A stretch of DNA of 64,000 nucleotides from Leptospira bouyouniensis (lineage in GTDB: Bacteria; Spirochaetota; Leptospiria; Leptospirales; Leptospiraceae): the NCBI RefSeq assembly GCF_004769525.1, contig NZ_RQFT01000010.1, positions 186,001 to 250,000 on the forward strand, read 5' to 3'. Within the stretch, counting starts at the first letter, position 1; every line of letters starts with the position of its first letter. The notes under the pieces are model-generated. The model had not been told where the DNA came from and ran no database searches. It worked only from the letters and a program-made list of their open reading frames with translations. This document shows, piece after piece, positions 56,368 through 64,000 of the stretch. A program made the translations under genes and the position numbers.

Positions 56368-56758
56368 TGAGGGTTTCTTTGATTTTTTCTAAGATTTTTT
56401 CTCGTTTGATTGGTTTTACAATGTAATCCATTGCACCATTTTCAAGTAGAGCTTTGATGACAGACGGTGTGTTTTCTTCCGAGATAAAAAGGACCCGTGG
56501 TAAAACACCCATTTCTTTCATGTCCCAAAATGCTGCATATCCATCAACTTCTGGTAAAAAAATTTCGATGGTAACAAGGTCTATCTGTTGGCGATTTTCC
56601 TTGTACATCTTTAAGAGTTCTTTCCCGGTTTCGGCAATTCCAATGATTTTGAAACCTTCTGATTCCAAAATCTGTTGGAGTTGTTTGGACTGGAATTTGG
56701 AATTCTCGGCGATGAGAATCTGATATGGTCTGCCTGTCGGTCCTATGCCTGCTTGCAT
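56348..56758 (-). CDS. Stand-alone receiver domain with altered phosphorylation site
   Basis: A 136-residue CheY-like domain. The expected N-terminal acidic pair reads ILIAENSKFQ, and the site of the phospho-accepting Asp reads DLVTIEIFLPEVDG, so Asp is replaced by Glu. The Ser (FISEE) and Lys (YIVKPIKRE) of the switch are kept. A Glu at this position usually mimics phosphorylation or prevents it, so the domain may be locked or act by binding. It lies fifteen bases after leuB in a minus-strand operon with argD and a phosphohexomutase. Partners are unknown. Confidence 0.88.
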   Translation of the reverse strand: MQAGIGPTGRPYQILIAENSKFQSKQLQQILESEGFKIIGIAETGKELLKMYKENRQQIDLVTIEIFLPEVDGYAAFWDMKEMGVLPRVLFISEENTPSVIKALLENGAMDYIVKPIKREKILEKIKETLIKIPKV

Positions 56759-56773
56759 GATGTTCTACGTACC

Positions 56774-59063
<2,290 letters not shown>

Positions 59064-59067
<4 letters not shown>

Positions 59068-60818
59068 ATTAGGCCTGCTAGTTGTAAAAATTCTTTTTCT
59101 GCCAAAACAATTTCTTTGCCAAGAGATTCCCATAAACTAGGTATCTCAGAAATTTGTTTTGGTTTTTTTAGGGAAGCAAATGAGGAATACACTTTTACCT
59201 TTGGTTCTGTTCCAGAAGGTCTGATGGTTAATTTTGCATTCCCTTCTAATTCTACCTGGATGACATTTGATTTAGGCATTCCTTTAAATACCGATGTTTT
59301 TCCTTTTCCATCTGCTTTCTGTGTTTCATAGTCGAGGACACTGACTACCTTCCGCCCACCAATCATTTTTCCGATTAGGTTTTCATTACGTAAGGACTCA
59401 ATGGCTTGTTTGATTTTTTCTTGGCCAGTGCTACCTTCCAAGGTTAAGGAATATAAACTTTCGCGATACAATCCATATTTTAAATAAATTTCATTGAGAT
59501 ATGCGAGTAAGTCGGTTTTTTCTGCCAATATTTCAATGAAAAGTAAAGCACTAGATAAAGAATCTTTGTCGCGCACAAAAGGAACAGGTAAGTATCCATA
59601 CGATTCTTCACCACCAAACAAAAACAAGTTGTTCTTTTTGGATTCGATTTGTTTCATCTCTTCTGCGATATACTTAAAACCAGTGAGTACATTTTTGATT
59701 TTGATTCCATTTTTTTTGGCAATGGCTTCTTGTAAGTCAGTTGTCACGATAGTTTTGACCAAATGATACACTTTGTTTTTTGGTTTTTTCCTTTCGGATA
59801 AGTAGGCAGCCATAATAGAACCAATTTGGTTACCATTTAAATATTCGTATTCTCCATCTGGTTTTCGAACACCCACACCAAGTCTATCTGCATCGGGGTC
59901 AGTTGCGATGAAAACTTCTGCTTTTTTCTTTTTTGCATGAAACTCACATAAGGCGAGAGCATCTTTTTCTTCAGGATTTGGGTATTTGACAGTTGGGAAT
60001 TCACCATCTGGTTTTTTTTGTTCGGGAACTAAAAAAACAGATTTATAACCAAAAAATTCGAACATCTGTTTCATATACTCTCCACCTGTCCCATGTAACG
60101 GAGAATAGACGATTTTTAGATTGTTGCGTGTTTTGGGTTTTGCTTGTGACTGAATTCCCGATTTTTTTAATTCTTTTAGATAACTTTTAAAACAATCTGG
60201 ACCAACAGTTTTGACAAATTTTTTATACACTTTGTCTGTTTTTGGAATCATTGGGATTGAGTTCCAATCTTCTATTCCACTGATTCGTTTGATGATCAGT
60301 GCATCGTCTGGTGGGACAAGTTGTCCACCGTCAGCAAGGTAGGCTTTGAATCCATTGTATTCTGGTGGGTTGTGGGAAGCGGTGATGACAATTCCACCAC
60401 TTGCTTTGAAGTATCGAATGGCATAAGAAAGAAGAGGAGTCGGTGTGACTTTTGGAAATAAATATACTGTGACACCGAGTGTTGCACCAATGCTTGCAGA
60501 AAGTTCGGCAAATTCTTTGGATAACCTTCGTGAGTCATAAGCGATGACAATGGAAGGATTTTCCTTTGTGTCTTTTAAATAACCGAGAAAACCTAGAGCG
60601 GCCCGACCTACTGTGTAGAGGTTCATTTTGCCAATTCCATTCCCAATTTTCCCGCGGATTCCCCCCGTCCCAAAACTAAGGGCGTGTGCGTATGAATCAA
60701 CGAGTTCAGAGGTGATTCCTTTTTGCCAATCCCCGTATGCCTTTTTGGCCTCGGATTGGATTTCTGCAGAAAAAGGTGATTTCGTCCAAGATAGGATATT
60801 GTCTTCTGGTTTCAACAT
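59064..60818 (-). CDS. Phosphoglucomutase/phosphomannomutase-type phosphohexomutase
   Basis: A 584-residue alpha-D-phosphohexomutase. Seen: SFGTGGIRGKIGNGIGKMN near the start, the phosphoserine loop GGIVITASHNPPEYNG (Ser148), the metal-binding loop ATDPDADRLGVG, the sugar-binding GGEESYGYLPV and the phosphate-binding C-terminal RPSGTEPKVKVY. The length (~580) fits the PgcA/Pgm2 branch that interconverts glucose-1- and glucose-6-phosphate or pentose phosphates. It feeds sugars for LPS or nucleotide synthesis. First gene of the minus-strand operon with argD, leuB and the altered receiver. Confidence 0.93.
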
Positions 60819-60864
60819 AGCTTACATACTAATCTTTTGAAGCTAAGTTGTCTGGAAATCAATT

Positions 60865-61953
60865 TTGGAACCGAGAGAATTTTTCATTGAAGACCGCTTG
60901 GAGCGTTTCCGTTTAGAGGCATTCTGTAATTTAGGAGAGAGTGGTTTATCCCATTTTACGATGGAAGAGATGCTTCTTCTTTGTGATCTCCATTGGAAAG
61001 ATCTTTCCCAAATCCCGATGAATGACGCACCAAACCAAGGTTCTTTTGCCTTACGATCGGCCATTGCCGAATTGTATCCTGGAGTCACAGAAGAAGAAGT
61101 GCTCGTCACAACTGGAACAGGAGAAGCATTGTATTTGGCATTCCAGCTCCTAGTTAGACCAAATTCAAAATTAGCCCTTGTTTGGCCCGCTTTCCAGGCA
61201 TTGTACGAAATCCCCCAAATGCTTGGTGCCAAGATCATCAAAGTTCCATCGGAGAATGCTTTCCTTGCTTCTACTTGGCAACTGGTAGATGCTGATCTTT
61301 ACGTAATCAACCACCCTCATAATCCAACAGGGCAAACTTTTCCTTCGCTTCAGTGGGAACAACTTTTGGAACAATTTCGCCAAAAGAAAAAAACAGTCTT
61401 ATTTGATGAACACTACCGTTTTTTGCCGAAGGGTGGAGGAATGGGAAAAACGGGAGTGGACCCAGGAAACCAGTTTTATGGAACGGGTTCCTTTACAAAA
61501 TGTTTTGGTGTAACAGGCCTTAGGGTAGGATGGCTCATTGCTGAAAAAAAATTCATCAAACGAGCTCGGTCATTCAAGGATTATCTCACACATACTGTGA
61601 ATCCAATTTCAGAAAGAATTGCTCTGGGACTTTTGCAAAAAAAAGATCGGTTTTTGCCAGTGATCCAAAAAAGAGTACAAAACAATATCGATCATTTCAC
61701 TTCTGTTTGGAGGGACTTACCAAACATATTATCCTTTACTCCTCCCGAAGGAGGTCTTGTGGGATGGGTAAAATTACAAACGGGGATCTTATCTGAAACC
61801 TATGCGGACAAACTGTATCTAAGGACCGGTGTATTTGTTTTGCCTGGTTCTAATTTTGAAATGGAGGGTTTTCTTCGGATTGGATTTGGTGAAAAAGAAG
61901 ATGTATTTCGTGAAGGATTAAGCAGGTGGAAGGAATGTACGGATCTCATTTAA
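60865..61953 (+). CDS. Class I/II PLP-dependent aminotransferase
   Basis: A 362-residue enzyme that starts at TTG 60865; upstream the frame is closed by a TAA at 60844. Seen: VTTGTGEALYLAFQLL (cofactor-phosphate region), NHPHNPTGQTFP, the PLP-binding Asp in FDEHYRFLP, and the Schiff-base lysine in GSFTKCFGVTGLRVGW. The fold is that of the aspartate aminotransferase family, and the short N-terminus resembles capreomycidine-synthase or histidinol-phosphate-type relatives. Substrate unknown. Its 3' end overlaps the exonuclease-like gene by 19 bases. Confidence 0.9.
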   Translation: MEPREFFIEDRLERFRLEAFCNLGESGLSHFTMEEMLLLCDLHWKDLSQIPMNDAPNQGSFALRSAIAELYPGVTEEEVLVTTGTGEALYLAFQLLVRPNSKLALVWPAFQALYEIPQMLGAKIIKVPSENAFLASTWQLVDADLYVINHPHNPTGQTFPSLQWEQLLEQFRQKKKTVLFDEHYRFLPKGGGMGKTGVDPGNQFYGTGSFTKCFGVTGLRVGWLIAEKKFIKRARSFKDYLTHTVNPISERIALGLLQKKDRFLPVIQKRVQNNIDHFTSVWRDLPNILSFTPPEGGLVGWVKLQTGILSETYADKLYLRTGVFVLPGSNFEMEGFLRIGFGEKEDVFREGLSRWKECTDLI

Positions 61954-62693
61954 GACAGAGCCTTCAATTATTTCCGGGAATCGGGGATAAGAAAGAAAAA
62001 CAATTATTAGGTGTAGGTGTGTATGATTGGACTTCCCTAATTCACTACCAAAAATCCCAGAACGATCCTAAATTACCTTCAGTTTCGATTTTAGAAGAAC
62101 GGTATGAAATCTTAGAAAAAGAATTCCAAGAAACAAACTTTTCTTTTTTTACAAGGGAATTGCCGAGTTTAGAATATTGGAGGCTTTGGCAACATTATCC
62201 AGAGAGATTTTGTTTTTTAGACATTGAAACCACAGGGATTTCTGAGTCTTCTGTCACGACAGTTGTTAGTTTGTATCAGAATGAAACAATTCGTACGTTT
62301 GAACGAGGTAAAGACCTTGAGTTTTTATTTGATTCCATCCAAAAAGAAGACATCATCGTCACGTACAATGGACGTCGATTTGACATTCCATTTTTAGAAA
62401 GAGAATTCCATTACAGAGTGACAAATCCACATCTTGATCTTATGAACCTTTTACATTCTATTGGCATCAAAGGTGGATTGAAAAAATCAGAAATCCAACT
62501 CGGTCTCGTTCGCCCAGAAGCAATTGCTGGCATGGATGGAAGGGAAGCTCCACTACTTTGGTTTGAATACCAAAGGACCAATAACAAAGAAGCACTCGAT
62601 AAATTAATTGCATATAACAGAGAAGATACGATAAATTTAAAAATCGTACTTGAAAAAACAATTAGCCTGTTAACAGAGAATCGGTTGTTTTAG
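61935..62693 (+). CDS. DnaQ/RNase H-like 3'-5' exonuclease
   Basis: I prefer ATG 61935 to the in-frame GTG at 61926; AGGTGG lies five bases before it. A ~252-residue protein. An HhH-like N-terminal part (FPGIGDKKEKQLLGVGVYDW) precedes a DEDD exonuclease core: CFLDIETTGISES (two acidic ligands), IVTYNGRRFDIPFLE, HLDLMNLLHS and the last block YNREDTINL. This is the RNase_H_2/YprB-type family, predicted to trim nucleic acids; the exact substrate is unknown. The stop overlaps that of the convergent CBS-domain gene by four bases. Likely translationally coupled to the aminotransferase. Confidence 0.88.
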   Translation: MYGSHLRQSLQLFPGIGDKKEKQLLGVGVYDWTSLIHYQKSQNDPKLPSVSILEERYEILEKEFQETNFSFFTRELPSLEYWRLWQHYPERFCFLDIETTGISESSVTTVVSLYQNETIRTFERGKDLEFLFDSIQKEDIIVTYNGRRFDIPFLEREFHYRVTNPHLDLMNLLHSIGIKGGLKKSEIQLGLVRPEAIAGMDGREAPLLWFEYQRTNNKEALDKLIAYNREDTINLKIVLEKTISLLTENRLF

Positions 62694-63121
62694 TGTGGTC
62701 CGTACATATACTCTCTGAGTATATTCATCTCTGCTTGAGTTTTGTTCAGTTTGGTTTTGACAGCATCTCCAATCGAGATAAGCCCAATGATTTTATCACC
62801 ATCGAGTACTGGCATGTGACGAAAACGTTTTGTGATCATATTGTTCAAAATATCATCCACATCTTCTTCAGGGCCAGCGACTGTGAGTTGAGTGGTCATC
62901 ACATCCTTTAATTTGATTTGGTCTAGTTTGTTGTGGTCTTTTGCTACCACGCGCATAAGGTCTCTCTCCGTAAAGATTCCCACTAATTTTCCTTGGAAGG
63001 TCACGATGAGTGATCCTACTTTAGCACCAACCATCATTTGTGTTGCTTCCAATACATTTCGATCTTCTTCGATGGAAAGAACGGAGGAGGCTTTGTCTTT
63101 GAGAATTTCTTTTACGGACAT
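62690..63121 (-). CDS. Tandem CBS-domain protein
   Basis: A ~143-residue protein; I start at ATG 63121 (the longer frame begins at a TTG at 63142). Two CBS repeats: LSIEEDRNVLEATQMMVGAK to GIFTERDLMRVVAK, and TVAGPEEDVDDILNNMITK to IIGLISIGDAVK. CBS pairs bind AMP, ATP or S-adenosyl compounds and act as energy-state regulators, here without a fused enzyme. The final ~15 residues form a helix. It may regulate a partner protein that is not encoded nearby. Single-gene unit, upstream of the tRNA pair on the same strand. Confidence 0.92.
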   Translation of the reverse strand: MSVKEILKDKASSVLSIEEDRNVLEATQMMVGAKVGSLIVTFQGKLVGIFTERDLMRVVAKDHNKLDQIKLKDVMTTQLTVAGPEEDVDDILNNMITKRFRHMPVLDGDKIIGLISIGDAVKTKLNKTQAEMNILREYMYGPH

Positions 63122-63197
63122 GACTTTCTTTGTGTAACGCAAAAAACCATAGATAGCAAGAAGTTTTTAGAAGGGAAGGTGAGAGAAAACGGGTTTT

Positions 63198-63270
<73 letters not shown>

Positions 63271-63280
63271 GTTTCTTTTA

Positions 63281-63354
63281 TGGGCCTGACAAGACTTGAA
63301 CTTGTGACCCCTCGCTTATCAAGCGAGTGCTCTAACCAACTGAGCTACAGGCCC
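63281..63354 (-). tRNA. tRNA-Ile (anticodon GAT)
   Basis: Minus-strand cloverleaf of 74 bases: acceptor GGGCCTG with CAGGCCC, D-arm TAGCTCAGTTGGTTAGAGC, anticodon CGCTTGATAAGCG with GAT, T-arm ACAAGTTCAAGTCTTGT. Discriminator A, CCA not encoded. It lies just upstream of tRNA-Ala on the same strand, so the two are likely co-transcribed. Ile-Ala pairs usually sit inside rRNA operons; here none is present in the window. Confidence 0.95.
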
Positions 63355-63433
63355 GGGATACGAACAGTATTTTTCGAGAGGGGTCTATGGGCAATCTTTT
63401 TTTACGATTATTTTGCAAAGGATTTAGGAAAAT

Positions 63434-64000
63434 TCAATCTGCAATTTCAAAGATCAAATCATCTAACAAAAGTAATGCTTCCTTTTTCCATTGGAAAACT
63501 CCATCATCAAGTTCACAGAGCCCTCGTTTTTCCCATGACTGTATGGTTTGGATGTATTTGGATTGAGATTTTTTTTCTAGATGGGTTTCAATAAATTCTA
63601 AATACCGAAAAGGAGAAAAAAGACGAAACAGAGTGAGGCTAAGTTCTGAACTTGGGGTAATAGGTTCATATTTATCTGTCGGTATTTTTTTTTGGTAAAG
63701 ATCAGCATTCCTTGGATTTCCATACCGAAATCCTTCGATCATTCCATGGGCACCAGGTCCTATCCCAAGGTAGGGTTCATAAGTCCAATATTTTAGATTG
63801 TGTTTTGATTCAAAACCTGGTTTTGCATAATTGGAAACTTCATACCAACGGTAACCAAACTTTTTCATTAACTCTGGTAAGGTGATGAGTATATCGGATT
63901 GTGTATACTCTTCTGGCTCGGTTTTTTTCTTTTCACTTACATCTCGTGAATACTGAGTCCCTTTTTCCAAAGTGAGTGAATACAAACTTAAATGGGGAAG
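63434..64000 (-). CDS. hemW: HemW-like radical SAM protein, C-terminal part only
   Basis: The frame runs off the window end at 64000, so the 5' part, including the radical SAM CxxxCxxC motif, is missing here. The visible ~188 residues contain LSLYSLTLEKGT, the conserved YEVSNYAKPGFESKHNL and YLGIGPGAHG blocks, and the helical C-terminal domain, which match HemW/coproporphyrinogen-III-oxidase-like proteins. HemW is a heme chaperone; earlier relatives were annotated as oxygen-independent coproporphyrinogen oxidase. Lies ~80 bases upstream of the tRNA pair on the same strand. Confidence 0.88.
   Translation of the reverse strand, partial: LPHLSLYSLTLEKGTQYSRDVSEKKKTEPEEYTQSDILITLPELMKKFGYRWYEVSNYAKPGFESKHNLKYWTYEPYLGIGPGAHGMIEGFRYGNPRNADLYQKKIPTDKYEPITPSSELSLTLFRLFSPFRYLEFIETHLEKKSQSKYIQTIQSWEKRGLCELDDGVFQWKKEALLLLDDLIFEIAD

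Overview
The window looks like a chromosomal stretch of a Leptospira-type spirochaete. The evidence is two adjacent FlaA flagellar-sheath paralogues, a P83/100-type coiled-coil protein, a GreA fused to a very long N-terminal region, a PUR-domain nucleic-acid-binding protein, many lipoproteins with relaxed FxxC-type lipoboxes, and AT-rich DNA using ATG, GTG and TTG starts. I found no insertion sequence, prophage, integrase cassette, CRISPR array or rRNA. I support 58 protein genes (two cut by the window edges) and two tRNA genes. Most genes lie in short, tightly overlapping operons. The species cannot be named from this sequence alone.

Layout. 1-3.8 kb: a truncated membrane signalling-type protein, a TPR protein, and an RHH/PIN-like pair in one overlapping operon. 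3.8-7.6 kb (minus): serC, a small exported protein, rpiB and a LamG-like exported protein. 7.7-9.4 kb: a P83/100-like protein, then a 0.5 kb intergenic stretch with inverted repeats and a start-less ORF. 9.9-16.7 kb: TPR protein, ilvB-ilvN, a pseudopeptidase-like exported protein, trxB and a small lipoprotein. 16.8-22.8 kb: xerD, an RsbW-like kinase, hslV and hslU, facing a minus-strand pair of a GHKL-like protein and a pabB-pabC fusion. 22.9-26.3 kb: stand-alone lipoyl domain, metallophosphoesterase, Mrp-type Fe-S carrier, UVR-motif protein and a GGQ release-factor-like protein. 27-31.8 kb: secreted SGNH hydrolase, groES-groEL with two CIRCE-like operators, and a HerA-like ATPase.

32-40.8 kb: hybrid sensor kinase, LuxR-type regulator, cyclic-nucleotide-binding protein, a PUR protein with flaA2 and flaA1 behind a sigma-28-like promoter, and giant greA. 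40.7-49.7 kb: M23-family protein, LptE-like lipoprotein, Fur-family regulator with tgt, STAS protein, LysM lipoprotein, nadC and a RelA/SpoT enzyme. 49.7-56.4 kb: GH13 protein, then an operon of oligopeptide-binding lipoprotein, kinase-like protein, GT-C glycosyltransferase and PgeF-like protein. 56.3-64 kb: a minus-strand operon of phosphohexomutase, argD, leuB and an altered receiver, then an aminotransferase and a DnaQ/RNase H-like exonuclease, a CBS protein, tRNA-Ala, tRNA-Ile and the 3' part of a hemW-like gene.

Themes. Amino-acid and cofactor biosynthesis is scattered (serC, ilvBN, leuB, argD, pabBC, nadC). Protein quality control is represented by HslVU, GroESL and a GGQ rescue-type factor. 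Signalling genes are numerous: RsbW-like and STAS partner-switch components, a hybrid kinase, two receivers, a cyclic-nucleotide-binding protein and RelA/SpoT. The most unusual elements are proteins that keep a known fold but have altered catalytic residues: a PIN-like protein, a gluzincin-like protein, a receiver with Asp changed to Glu, and a kinase with DFG changed to DFH. The double CIRCE and the candidate sigma-28 promoter are the clearest regulatory signals.
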